DNA of 20,614 nucleotides from Dehalococcoidia bacterium (GTDB lineage: Bacteria > Chloroflexota > Dehalococcoidia > GIF9 > UBA5629), in assembly GCA_014384515.1 (NCBI GenBank), contig JACNFS010000226.1, positions 1-20,614 on the forward strand. The letters are read 5' to 3'. Below the pieces are notes generated by a model. It was not told where the DNA came from. It did no database searches and worked only from the letters and a program-made list of their open reading frames with translations. Shown here in pieces: positions 9,060-14,991 of this stretch (the stretch's first letter is position 1; every line of letters begins with the position of its first letter). The translations under genes were made by a program, and so were the position numbers.

Positions 9060-9063
9060 GTGG

Positions 9064-9139
9064 TGGCACGCCTGGTGGGATTTGAACCCACGGCCTCAGC
9101 CTCCGCAGGGCTGCGCTCTATCCGCTGAGCTACAGGCGC
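9064..9139 (-). tRNA. tRNA-Arg (anticodon GCG)
   Basis: Acceptor GCGCCTG pairs with CAGGCGT (one G-U at position 1-72). The anticodon stem CAGCC/GGCTG holds loop CTGCGGA, giving anticodon GCG for arginine CGC. The T loop is TTCAAAT and a CCA end is encoded at 9064-9066. Most bacteria read CGU/CGC/CGA with an inosine-modified ACG tRNA, so GCG is unusual. Only four bases separate it from the next tRNA. Confidence 0.95.
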
Positions 9140-9140
9140 A

Positions 9141-9226
9141 TGGTGCCGAAGGTGGGATTTGAACCCACACATCCTTACGGATACTACGTCCTGAACGTAG
9201 CGCGTCTGCCATTCCGCCACTTCGGC
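9141..9226 (-). tRNA. tRNA-Leu (anticodon CAG)
   Basis: This is a class II tRNA with a long variable arm (TATCCGTAAGGATG). Acceptor GCCGAAG pairs with CTTCGGC, and the anticodon stem CTACG/CGTAG holds loop TTCAGGA, giving CAG for leucine CTG. The CCA end is encoded at 9141-9143. One base separates it from the Arg gene and one from the Val-CAC gene. Confidence 0.97.
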
Positions 9227-9227
9227 G

Positions 9228-9300
9228 TGGGCAGTACTGGACTTGAACCAGTGACCTCTTGCGTGTGAAGCAAGCGCTCTAACCACTGAGCTAACCGCCC
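9228..9300 (-). tRNA. tRNA-Val (anticodon CAC)
   Basis: Acceptor GGGCGGT pairs with ACTGCCC (one G-U). The anticodon stem CTTGC/GCAAG encloses loop TTCACAC, giving CAC for valine GTG. No CCA is encoded. It closely resembles the TAC valine tRNA in the same cluster, suggesting they arose by duplication. It is the first gene transcribed from the promoter at 9308-9337. Confidence 0.97.
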
Positions 9301-9307
9301 TGAGCAT

Positions 9308-9337
9308 ATTCTATTCTTAACCCAGAGCAAAAATCAA
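9308..9337 (-). promoter_or_regulatory. Promoter of the tRNA cluster
   Basis: The minus strand shows TTGATT (9332-9337), an 18-bp spacer and TAGAAT (9308-9313). Seven bases separate the -10 from the first base of tRNA-Val(CAC), so transcription would begin almost at the mature 5' end. Confidence 0.55.
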
Positions 9338-9435
9338 GGACGGGCGGCCTTAGTTAGTGAGAGAGTAGGCTCAGGAAGGTCATTTCTTGGGTGAACTCTT
9401 GGGTTGCAGCATGTTGCGTGGGTCAATACATAATT

Positions 9436-9506
9436 AGATTGCTTCGTCGGTTGGGCTCCTCGCAAAGACAGAGCCCACCGTCATTGCGAGCCAAGCGAAT
9501 CAATCT
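9436..9506. repeat. Degenerate palindromic intergenic repeat (REP/MITE-like)
   Basis: The left arm (9436-9469, AGATTGCTTCGTCGG...CTCGCAAAGAC) is an imperfect inverted copy of the right arm (9480-9506, GTCATTGCGAG...CAATCT). The arms flank a 10-base centre. The core words GCAATCT and GTCATTGCGAG match a palindrome that is widespread between genes in several bacterial genomes. It would fold into a long hairpin. It lies between the tRNA cluster and the PKD lipoprotein. Confidence 0.65.
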
Positions 9507-9588
9507 CGCCAAGAATGCTGAGGTTCAGGCGCTCAGCTATTGAATCCATGCCGTGAGGCGCGAATCTGGGTATTTGCGAAATCCCCAG

Positions 9589-9617
9589 TTGAGGTTCAGA
9601 AGCATTAAAGCTACAAT
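9589..9617 (+). promoter_or_regulatory. Promoter abutting a GTG start (possible leaderless mRNA)
   Basis: TTGAGG (9589-9594), a 17-bp spacer and TACAAT (9612-9617) are followed by seven bases and then GTG at 9625. There is no Shine-Dalgarno sequence before that GTG, and the predicted transcript start coincides with it. This fits leaderless translation of the lipoprotein gene. Confidence 0.5.
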
Positions 9618-9624
9618 TTGGGCT

Positions 9625-10281
9625 GTGCATAAGTGTCTTTGGTCAGTCTTGGCATTGCTTTTGCTCGTGGTGGGCTGCGCTAGCAGCCCAGAGCCTGTTG
9701 CTACCTCACCGCCGGTGACAGATTTTAAGGCAAGTCCCGACGAAGGGCTGCCCCCTTTGGCCGTTAGCTTCGCTGACCTGTCTACAGGTGATGTCACTTA
9801 TTGGCAATGGGACTTCGGTGACGGGCAGTTCAGCGGCGAACCAGAACCTAGCCATACTTATACATCAAGTGGGGACTATACGGTGTCACTGGCAGTAATG
9901 GGCCCCGGGGGCAGCGATGTGGAGACCAAAGTTGATTATATCAAGGTTAAGTGTGAAGTCATCCGCTGGGAGGAGGCAGGCAGCTACATCGGTCAGAGCA
10001 AAGTGGTGGAGGGGATTGTTGTTGGTACATACTACCATGAACATGGGAGAGGCAAGCCTACCTTTCTCGATTTCCATAAGCCTTATGAAGGCTATTTCAA
10101 ATGTGTAATCTGGGGTAGCGATAGGGGAAAGTTTGTGAAGAAATTTCCACCCAATCCGGAAACTTATTTCCTGGATAAGCGTGTTCAAGTCGCTGGCTTG
10201 ATTGAGGAATATCCTGAAGGCTCAGGTGTCCCGGAGATAATTCTCAGCGACCCATCTCAGATAGAGGTTGTCGGCGAATAG
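9625..10281 (+). CDS. PKD-domain lipoprotein with OB-fold-like C-terminal domain
   Basis: I place the start at GTG 9625, which gives a compact lipoprotein signal (MHKCLWSVLALLLLVVGC, lipid-attachment Cys at residue 18). The same frame is open back to a GTG at 9553, but that adds 24 polar residues before the signal and has no ribosome site. Residues 31-108 form a PKD domain with its WDFGDG hallmark and SHTYTSSGDYTVSL strand; these are extracellular beta-sandwich modules. Residues 110-218 (KVVEGIVVGTYY, FLDFHKPYEGYFKCVIW, DKRVQVAGLIEEY, PEIILSDPSQIEVV) read like a secreted OB-fold domain related to those of nuclease or tRNA-anticodon-like OB proteins. I do not know the ligand. No nuclease catalytic residues are evident. 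Confidence 0.82.
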   Translation: MHKCLWSVLALLLLVVGCASSPEPVATSPPVTDFKASPDEGLPPLAVSFADLSTGDVTYWQWDFGDGQFSGEPEPSHTYTSSGDYTVSLAVMGPGGSDVETKVDYIKVKCEVIRWEEAGSYIGQSKVVEGIVVGTYYHEHGRGKPTFLDFHKPYEGYFKCVIWGSDRGKFVKKFPPNPETYFLDKRVQVAGLIEEYPEGSGVPEIILSDPSQIEVVGE

Positions 10282-10299
10282 CTAAGCCAACCGTCAGGG

Positions 10300-10458
10300 C
10301 TACTGCCCCAAGATAACACGAACACGATCCAGCGAAATCCCTGCCCTTTGAACTTCTTCTTTGACGCTGCCACATTCCTCAGTCCGCATTCCCATCGTGA
10401 AAGCGTAGTACGGCTGGTAACTTCGAGCACCTATCGTGTTGGCGGGATGCAATTTCAA
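10300..10458 (-). CDS. Possible 52-residue ORF or gene remnant
   Basis: On the minus strand a frame from TTG 10458 to TAG at 10300-10302 encodes about 52 residues, including ARSYQPYYAFTMGMRTEE and EEVQRAGISLDRVRVILGQ. The residue mix reads like a real protein C-terminus with an amphipathic helix. An in-frame TAG lies two codons upstream of the TTG, so it is either a short gene or the surviving tail of a longer one. AGGA lies nine bases before the TTG, within a GGACT/AGTCC inverted repeat. I do not recognise the family. Confidence 0.3.
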   Translation of the reverse strand: MKLHPANTIGARSYQPYYAFTMGMRTEECGSVKEEVQRAGISLDRVRVILGQ

Positions 10459-10577
10459 GGACTAAAGTCCTAGTTAGAGGGTTACCTATTGGTGATTTAT
10501 TGAACAGCGTTGTGGCGTATACTGGTTTTGGGAAAGGATGGAGGAACGCATCCCATCAAGGCGAATGGCAGTCTGAC

Positions 10578-11243
10578 ATGGAAAACGAAGTCAAGAGATA
10601 CTCAATCCCATTTACGACATTGCTTTTTCTACTGTCCAGCTTGGTTCTTGCGTGCGGCCAGCCTGCACTAGGCCTGCCATCACGTACACCACCTGAACAA
10701 CCACCTCCCGTTAGTGCCAGTCTATTGCCAGAGGAATTGCCACCAGTTGACGAGGTTGCGGACGGAGACGAATGGAACACGATTGAAACGTTTACCGGTG
10801 AAGGTAATGAGATTACGCTGCCGTTTCACATATCCGGTACGGAGTGGCGTATTACCTTGACAGCAGCTGCCGAATATCCTGAATACGCTGTTCTTCACGT
10901 CCTCGTTTATCCTGAGGGCACACACAGTATATGTACCAAGAGGATTTCCTACTCAGGCGGTAGTGGTGGCGACACCACTTACATCTACGAGGGCGGGCAG
11001 GATTATCATATCAAAGTTGTTGCTGCCAATCTGCGCAGTTGGAGTATTAGAGTAGAAGATTACGCTACCAAAGCATCGTTGTCCCCGGTTCAGATAACTC
11101 GTATCTATTACAAGGGCCTGGGCCGTCGCGAGAGCCTGGAAATGGGGTATGAAATAGTTGAAGCCGAGGTAGATTGGCTTGGAATGGTATTCACCTACAA
11201 CACTGACGCTGTTTGCAGTATAATTTTGGATGAAGGTTGCTAG
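10578..11243 (+). CDS. Lipoprotein of unknown function
   Basis: The frame is open from 10500, but ATG at 10578 gives a standard lipoprotein start: MENEVKRYSIPFTTLLFLL with lipobox LVLAC and Cys at residue 26. The mature part has a Pro-rich linker, then a beta-rich domain (ETFTGEGNEITLPFHI, EWRITLTA, AVLHVLVYPEG, DYHIKVVAANLRSWSIRVEDY), perhaps an extracellular binding module. The last 45 residues (SPVQITRIYYKGLG...VDWLGM) faintly recall the start of a lamin-tail domain that stops early, so the protein may be C-terminally truncated. It ends with a Cys. I do not recognise a named family. The PKD lipoprotein lies upstream and the zinc-ribbon membrane protein downstream, each with its own promoter. 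Confidence 0.75.
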   Translation: MENEVKRYSIPFTTLLFLLSSLVLACGQPALGLPSRTPPEQPPPVSASLLPEELPPVDEVADGDEWNTIETFTGEGNEITLPFHISGTEWRITLTAAAEYPEYAVLHVLVYPEGTHSICTKRISYSGGSGGDTTYIYEGGQDYHIKVVAANLRSWSIRVEDYATKASLSPVQITRIYYKGLGRRESLEMGYEIVEAEVDWLGMVFTYNTDAVCSIILDEGC

Positions 11244-11247
11244 ACTA

Positions 11248-11277
11248 TTGCTTTATTTGAACCTTTGGATGTATAAT
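11248..11277 (+). promoter_or_regulatory. Promoter of the zinc-ribbon/Fn3 gene
   Basis: TTGCTT (11248-11253), an 18-bp spacer and TATAAT (11272-11277). The -10 lies within TTGGATGTATAAT, a 13-base word that recurs exactly at the promoter of the gene at 12236. The transcript would have a leader of about 70 bases. Confidence 0.6.
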
Positions 11278-11354
11278 CGAAGTGATATATAGTATTGCAG
11301 TAGGAACAAATAGGCGACGGAGGTCTGAATAAGGCAGACAGGAGAGTTGATGCC

Positions 11355-12086
11355 ATGCAGCAAACAGGTAATTGTCCTAACTGCGGTTCACCAATTGGTC
11401 TTGGTCAGCGATTCTGCGGAGGTTGTGGTGGTCAGTTGCCCGCCGGTTGCCCCTATTGTGGGGCGGCTGTTACCCCTGGATTTAGGTTTTGCTCGAACTG
11501 TGGTGGAGCAGTGAGTGGGGGGATGCCACAGCAGCCAGGGGGCGTGCCACAGCAACCAGGGGGCATGCCACAGCAGCCGGGATGGGGTCAACAGCAGCCG
11601 GCGTGGGGCCAGCAAGAACAGCCGGCGTGGGGTCAGGCCGTAGCAGGGAGGCGGTCGTCTATGACACCGCTTCTTATACTGTTGCTGGTTGTCCTCTTGG
11701 CTGGACTTGGGGGCCTCGTCTACTACCAATTTGGCGATCAGCTGACGGGCATGTTTTCGTCTTCCACTGGTACAGATACCACGGCACCTCAAATCACGAA
11801 TGTCGTGGCTTCAGCAGATAACACAAGCGCTACTATTACTTGGTCAACTGACGAGTTAGCTAGCACCCAGGTTGAGTATGGCCCGACTGCCGCTCTAGGT
11901 ACATTGACGATATTGGCGGATGACCCAGCTTCTGGTACCTCTGCGGGAGTCCTTAGTCATTCCCTAGAGTTGACTGGCCTTACCTCTGGAACTACCTATC
12001 ACTATAAGGTTATGTCAAAGGATGTGGCTGGGAACGAAGCAGTATCGGAAGACGAAACTTTCACCGCGGGATCTTCCTCGGAATAA
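11355..12086 (+). CDS. Zinc-ribbon, Pro/Gln-linker, single-TM, Fn3-like protein
   Basis: The 243-residue protein starts at ATG 11355 with AGGAGAG upstream. Residues 1-50 hold two zinc-ribbon halves with eight Cys at 7/10, 21/24, 32/35 and 46/49 (CPNC, CGGC, CPYC, CSNC), as in double zinc ribbons. Residues 57-94 are a repetitive PQQPGG/QPAWGQ linker. Residues 104-125 form one membrane helix with RR before it, which predicts a cytoplasmic N-terminus. Residues 143-240 are an extracellular Fn3/phosphatase-N-like domain (TAPQITNV, TITWSTDE, STQVEYG, TTYHYKVMSKD) closely resembling the Fn3-like domain of the C25 protease. The protein thus places a metal-binding head inside and a beta-sandwich outside the membrane. 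Its role is unknown; sensing or scaffolding are possible. It appears to be a single-gene unit. Confidence 0.85.
   Translation: MQQTGNCPNCGSPIGLGQRFCGGCGGQLPAGCPYCGAAVTPGFRFCSNCGGAVSGGMPQQPGGVPQQPGGMPQQPGWGQQQPAWGQQEQPAWGQAVAGRRSSMTPLLILLLVVLLAGLGGLVYYQFGDQLTGMFSSSTGTDTTAPQITNVVASADNTSATITWSTDELASTQVEYGPTAALGTLTILADDPASGTSAGVLSHSLELTGLTSGTTYHYKVMSKDVAGNEAVSEDETFTAGSSSE
11523..11636 (+). repeat. Repeats encoding a Pro/Gln/Gly-rich linker
   Basis: Three near-identical 21-base units encode (M/V)PQQPGG or PGW, followed by shorter copies of CAGCCGGCGTGGGG(C/T)CAG encoding QPAWGQ. They connect the zinc ribbons to the membrane helix and could change length by slippage. Confidence 0.8.
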
Positions 12087-12188
12087 ATGCGGTCACCTTT
12101 TGATATTAACCTGAGCTCAATGATTCCCCTGTCACATTATCTAGCCGAGGGCTCTTTATCTGGTGTTTTGTTCTGTCTGGCTTGGATG

Positions 12189-12215
12189 TATAATTAGGGT
12201 GAGCTAAGCTCACCC
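12189..12215 (+). promoter_or_regulatory. -10 box overlapping a perfect palindrome (candidate operator)
   Basis: TATAAT (12189-12194) within TTGGATGTATAAT is followed after two bases by GGGTGAGCTAAGCTCACCC (12197-12215), a perfect inverted repeat with 9-bp arms around one base. It covers the expected transcript start of the gene at 12236. No strong -35 is visible. It could be a repressor site or a 5' hairpin. Confidence 0.55.
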
Positions 12216-12235
12216 GGGCGGACTTGGAGTGACTT

Positions 12236-12559
12236 ATGAGTGACGTTCTAGATGAAGCACAGGCATTACTTCAATGCAGGGCTTGCTCCTGGTATAAGAA
12301 CTGCGTCCTGCCGATGCGGTTGACGGAGGATGACTTAAGAAGACAACTGGAGTCTTCGCTGCCTGGACTCACTCCTCCAGGAGCAGCCGAACACGGCATG
12401 CACCAATTGCTGTCTGGTTTAGCCGCAGCCGCCGAGAACTCTCTGCTTGAGGGTTGCCCGGTGTTCATTGGCAGACTTCGGTCAAACCCTGAACTCGCCC
12501 AGCAGATAAAGAAGCTCATGCAGGAATGGTCAAAGGAGAGCGAAGAGCAAACCTCCTAG
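12236..12559 (+). CDS. Small Cys-containing protein of unknown function
   Basis: This 107-residue protein starts at ATG 12236, with GGAG six bases upstream. It has a Cys cluster near the N-terminus (C14, C17, C23 in LQCRACSWYKNC) and a fourth Cys at residue 74 (LLEGCPVF), which could bind a metal ion or an iron-sulfur cluster. No signal peptide or membrane segment is seen, so it is probably cytoplasmic. The rest is helical and acidic/basic mixed, ending in EWSKESEEQ. I do not recognise a named family. The palindrome over its transcript start suggests it is regulated on its own. Confidence 0.7.
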   Translation: MSDVLDEAQALLQCRACSWYKNCVLPMRLTEDDLRRQLESSLPGLTPPGAAEHGMHQLLSGLAAAAENSLLEGCPVFIGRLRSNPELAQQIKKLMQEWSKESEEQTS

Positions 12560-12609
12560 GGCCGTGGGCTAACCCTCTGCCATGCGATGATTCGTGCTTA
12601 ACTGTAACG

Positions 12610-12625
12610 GCCTCAAATTTGAGGC
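12610..12625. repeat. 16-bp perfect palindrome GCCTCAAATTTGAGGC
   Basis: The palindrome lies between the Cys-containing protein gene and the DUF4389 gene. It has no loop and no T-run, so a terminator is less likely than a protein binding site. Its position about 120 bases before the DUF4389 start would suit an upstream operator. Confidence 0.45.
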
Positions 12626-12743
12626 TGCTCAAAAAGGTGGAGGTGAAGCAATAGAGGGAATGTTGGAAAGTCCCAAACTTCAAGCCAAAAAAGGGGCTTT
12701 CGCCAAATAAACAGCGGCAATAACGTAAGGAGGTGCTATCAAG

Positions 12744-12998
12744 GTGCAAACTTCAACTGCCTACCCAATGAGCCTGTCCATCGATTACCCGGATAGAAAA
12801 CTGAACAGGCTGACCACTTTTTTCAGGTTGTTCATGGTAATTCCAATCCTTATCGTCTTGGGCTTGGTTATGGGTGTTGCATACAACGGGGGGACGGACG
12901 GAGGGAACTACCAATACGCCCTGGGTGGACTTGTATTTTTGCCACTAGTGTTAATGCTCCTCTTCCGGCAAAAGTATCCCAGGTGGTGGTTCGACTAA
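12744..12998 (+). CDS. DUF4389 membrane protein, N-terminal part, ended by an in-frame stop
   Basis: GTG at 12744 follows a strong AAGGAGG (12727-12733). The 84 residues include YPMSLSIDYPDRKLNRLTTFFRLFMVIP, typical of the start of DUF4389 proteins, two hydrophobic segments and RQKYPRWWFD, which in the family is an internal position. A TAA follows at once, and the family sequence resumes four codons later in the same frame (next entry). The gene therefore carries a single nonsense codon at codon 85, through mutation, assembly error or readthrough. The family's function is unknown; it is an integral membrane protein. I list the halves separately because each could be annotated alone. Confidence 0.8.
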   Translation: MQTSTAYPMSLSIDYPDRKLNRLTTFFRLFMVIPILIVLGLVMGVAYNGGTDGGNYQYALGGLVFLPLVLMLLFRQKYPRWWFD

Positions 12999-13007
12999 AA
13001 TCTAGCT

Positions 13008-13373
13008 ATGACTAGGTTTAGTACCCGCATTTATGCCTATCTCATGCTATTGAGAGATGAATATCCTTCGACTGACGAGGAGCAGGCAGTACACATTGAT
13101 ATCCCGTACCCGAATGCCAAAGAGGAGCTCAATCGCTGGCTGCCGCTGGTAAAGTGGATAATGGCGATTCCCCACTATGTTGTTCTCTGCTTCCTTGGCA
13201 TCGCTGCCTGTGTGCTTGTAATAATTGCCTGGTTTGCCATCTTGTTTACCGGCCGCTACCCCCAGTCCCTATTTGACTTCGTAGTTGGTGTATTTCGGTG
13301 GTCTTTGAGAGTGGAGGTATACGCTTTAATGTTAACCACCGACCGTTATCCACCTTCCAGACTCAGCGACTAA
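13008..13373 (+). CDS. DUF4389 membrane protein, C-terminal part
   Basis: This continues the DUF4389 gene in the same frame after the TAA at 12996-12998. Before its first ATG (13008) the codons AAT CTA GCT read N-L-A, and the family consensus there is close to N-L-(A)-x-TRFSTR, so homology begins right after the stop. Residues include TRFSTRIYAYLMLLRDEYPSTDEEQ, the second DUF4389 repeat PLVKWIMAIPHYVVL, a membrane segment, and FTGRYPQSLFDFVVGVFRWSLRV. No ribosome site precedes 13008, so translation would need readthrough or reinitiation. Without that, this is the lost half of a pseudogene. Confidence 0.75.
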   Translation: MTRFSTRIYAYLMLLRDEYPSTDEEQAVHIDIPYPNAKEELNRWLPLVKWIMAIPHYVVLCFLGIAACVLVIIAWFAILFTGRYPQSLFDFVVGVFRWSLRVEVYALMLTTDRYPPSRLSD

Positions 13374-13545
13374 CAAATCAAACACTCCAGGGTGCAGTTC
13401 CTCTGTCGCCGTCAAAGGTCAGCCAAGATTCCTGAAACCCACTACAGTCCGTTCTCCAGGGTGGGGGTAATTCTTGCATCAAGACGGGTGTAAGGTAGTC
13501 TTCTGCTCAAAATTGTTTCAGGGCCTTGCAAGGACACCCCGAAAA

Positions 13546-14187
13546 ATGGATTTGCACGTTCATACCATATACTCGGATGGTAGTTCCGAGCCAAGGGCTA
13601 TGATAGACAAGGCCGTCGCTCTTGGCATAAAGGACTTGGGGATAACAGACCACTATGGTGGCCTTGAGCGGTACTCCATTGTATCAATAGCCAGGCTCGA
13701 TGAATATATCGCTGAGCTGACAAGGCTCAAGCAACTGTATCAAGCCAAAATAGATGTCTGGGTTGGCTTGGAGACGGCAGTTCTTGATGATTTGCCTTTT
13801 TCCCAATTGAATAAACTGGATTATGTGGTATTTGAGGATATAGAAATGAACCCGAGGTTAGGCTACTTTGTTAGCCAGGTTAGGCCTAATTTGAGGATTC
13901 CAGTGGGGATGGCGCATCCACAGATTCTCCTTTTGGAGAAGTCTATCGATATTCTGGAAAAAGAAGGCATCTTTATCGAATTGAACACGCATTATTCAGA
14001 CAGATATAGAGGTAACTGGGCAAGGACGGTTTGGAACAAGCTAGCTTCAAAAGATATCCGTATCTCAGTGGCTTCGGATGCGCATGATGTCAGACGGGTT
14101 GGAGATACTGGCGATGCTATCAGGTTTATTGGGGAAAACAACCTATCTGAAAAGGTGTGGTTGCCGAAAAAGAATCAACGGGGCTAG
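13546..14187 (+). CDS. PHP-domain metal-dependent hydrolase
   Basis: I choose ATG 13546 (213 residues), with AAGGA 11 bases upstream, because PHP proteins begin directly with the metal-binding motif. The longer TTG frame from 13474 adds an unrelated 24-residue leader. Metal ligands visible are H4 and H6 in DLHVHTIYSDG, D35 and H36 in GITDHYGG, the GLETAV segment, the MAHP histidine, and SDAHD near the C-terminus. Members of this size include histidinol-phosphatase-like enzymes and other phosphoesterases. The substrate is unknown, and no histidine genes are nearby. It is expected to be cytoplasmic. Confidence 0.88.
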   Translation: MDLHVHTIYSDGSSEPRAMIDKAVALGIKDLGITDHYGGLERYSIVSIARLDEYIAELTRLKQLYQAKIDVWVGLETAVLDDLPFSQLNKLDYVVFEDIEMNPRLGYFVSQVRPNLRIPVGMAHPQILLLEKSIDILEKEGIFIELNTHYSDRYRGNWARTVWNKLASKDIRISVASDAHDVRRVGDTGDAIRFIGENNLSEKVWLPKKNQRG

Positions 14188-14302
14188 CAGTGGAGCGAAG
14201 TTCGTGAGAAACCATTACCCAACCCGAAGACTCGTTTGTTGAATGCCTGAGTTGCCTGTTTGGGAGTTCCGGCGTGCTGAAGACACCATCCGGCAACCCA
14301 CC

Positions 14303-14386
14303 TCATTGCCATTTGCTCATACCTAGAATAATGGCCGCCGCTATTACTATAATGCCGATAATCGATATAGCTACCCAATCTGCCAT
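14303..14386 (-). CDS. Tiny single-span membrane protein (27 residues)
   Basis: On the minus strand, ATG at 14386 opens a 27-codon frame ending in TGA at 14303-14305. AGAGG lies nine bases upstream, a good ribosome site. The peptide begins MADW and runs through an uninterrupted hydrophobic stretch (VAISIIGIIVIAAAIILG) to MSKWQ, an ideal single membrane helix with Trp at both interfaces. No homologue is known to me. It sits next to a tRNA-like scar, so it may also belong to a mobile remnant. Function unknown. Confidence 0.5.
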   Translation of the reverse strand: MADWVAISIIGIIVIAAAIILGMSKWQ

Positions 14387-14430
14387 TCTGCTGTGCCTCT
14401 ACAACGCTAATCGTGGCCACTAAACTAAAG

Positions 14431-14470
14431 TGGCAGTGGCCAGATTTGAACCTCCGGCCCGGGGCTCATA
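14431..14470 (-). repeat. tRNA 3'-end-like sequence, copy A
   Basis: The minus strand reads GGCCGGAGGTTCAAATCTGG followed by CCACTGCCA. It contains a T-loop (TTCAAAT), a pairable stem (GGCCGGA/TCTGGCC) and an acceptor-like end, but no matching 5' tRNA half. It is about 75% identical to copy B at 14992-15030. A GCCACT/AGTGGC hairpin abuts it at 14416-14434. It is probably a truncated tRNA or attachment-site scar. Confidence 0.45.
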
Positions 14471-14520
14471 AACATATAAGGGTAAAAGGCACGAGGCCCT
14501 TTTTCCGGTGGTAGGTCTTC

Positions 14521-14916
14521 TCATGTGGATTCCACAATTTCGGCAAACTGTTCGAGCCCCAATTCAGTGAGTTTGCTCTTGGTGGGCATGCCTCTCTGGA
14601 TATCCCAACCTCTCTCTTCGTAATAGTTGTCGAGCATTCCCTCAAGGTCTTCTCTGGTAAGACGCCTTCCAAACCAATCTGTCAAATAGCGCTCCCCTTC
14701 ACGGGCTGGTAGTGGAGTTTCGATATTCTGGAGATATACCGGCGGTATCCTGTCGTCTTCCCTGCTGAATCCTTCCCTGACGTTAAGCAGCTTCTCCAGA
14801 TTAAAGACCCTCTCCCCGGCTCTCAGCAATTCGCGCGGGGTTATGTCGGAGCCAGTTGCCGCTGAGTAAGCCTCTGACAGCCATGGCATGTCACGGTTGA
14901 TGTTCACCTTGTCCAT
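14521..14916 (-). pseudogene. Aldehyde:ferredoxin oxidoreductase, C-terminal fragment
   Basis: The 131 residues match only the last part of the tungsten/molybdopterin aldehyde:ferredoxin oxidoreductase family: a TGSDITPRELLRAGERVFNL-type helix, KLLNVREGFSREDDRIPP, a LTREDLEGMLDNYYEERGWD-type helix and IPTKSK-like residues (here MPTKSKLTELGLE). Full enzymes are about 600 residues, so the pterin-binding part and all four cluster Cys are absent (the fragment has no Cys). The frame is open upstream of the ATG only to a TGA near 14942, and no AOR sequence is seen beyond. The natural C-terminus seems intact. tRNA-like repeats flank it. It cannot be a working oxidoreductase alone. Confidence 0.85.
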
Positions 14917-14991
14917 ATACCAGAATCCTGTTGGTCTGCGTCAGCCTGGAACTCTCAAAGCATATCCATTTGAGCTAATTCGCTAAGGGGG

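Noticed and set aside
9050..9307. 85-residue minus-strand ORF across the tRNA cluster
   Set aside because: It is the well-known spurious translation of tandem tRNA genes (VAEWQT..., VAQRIERSPAEAEAVGSNPTRR); the tRNA structures explain the sequence.
14184..14420. 78-residue minus-strand ORF
   Set aside because: Its composition is not protein-like, and it overlaps in another frame a short ORF with a better ribosome site and a clear membrane helix.
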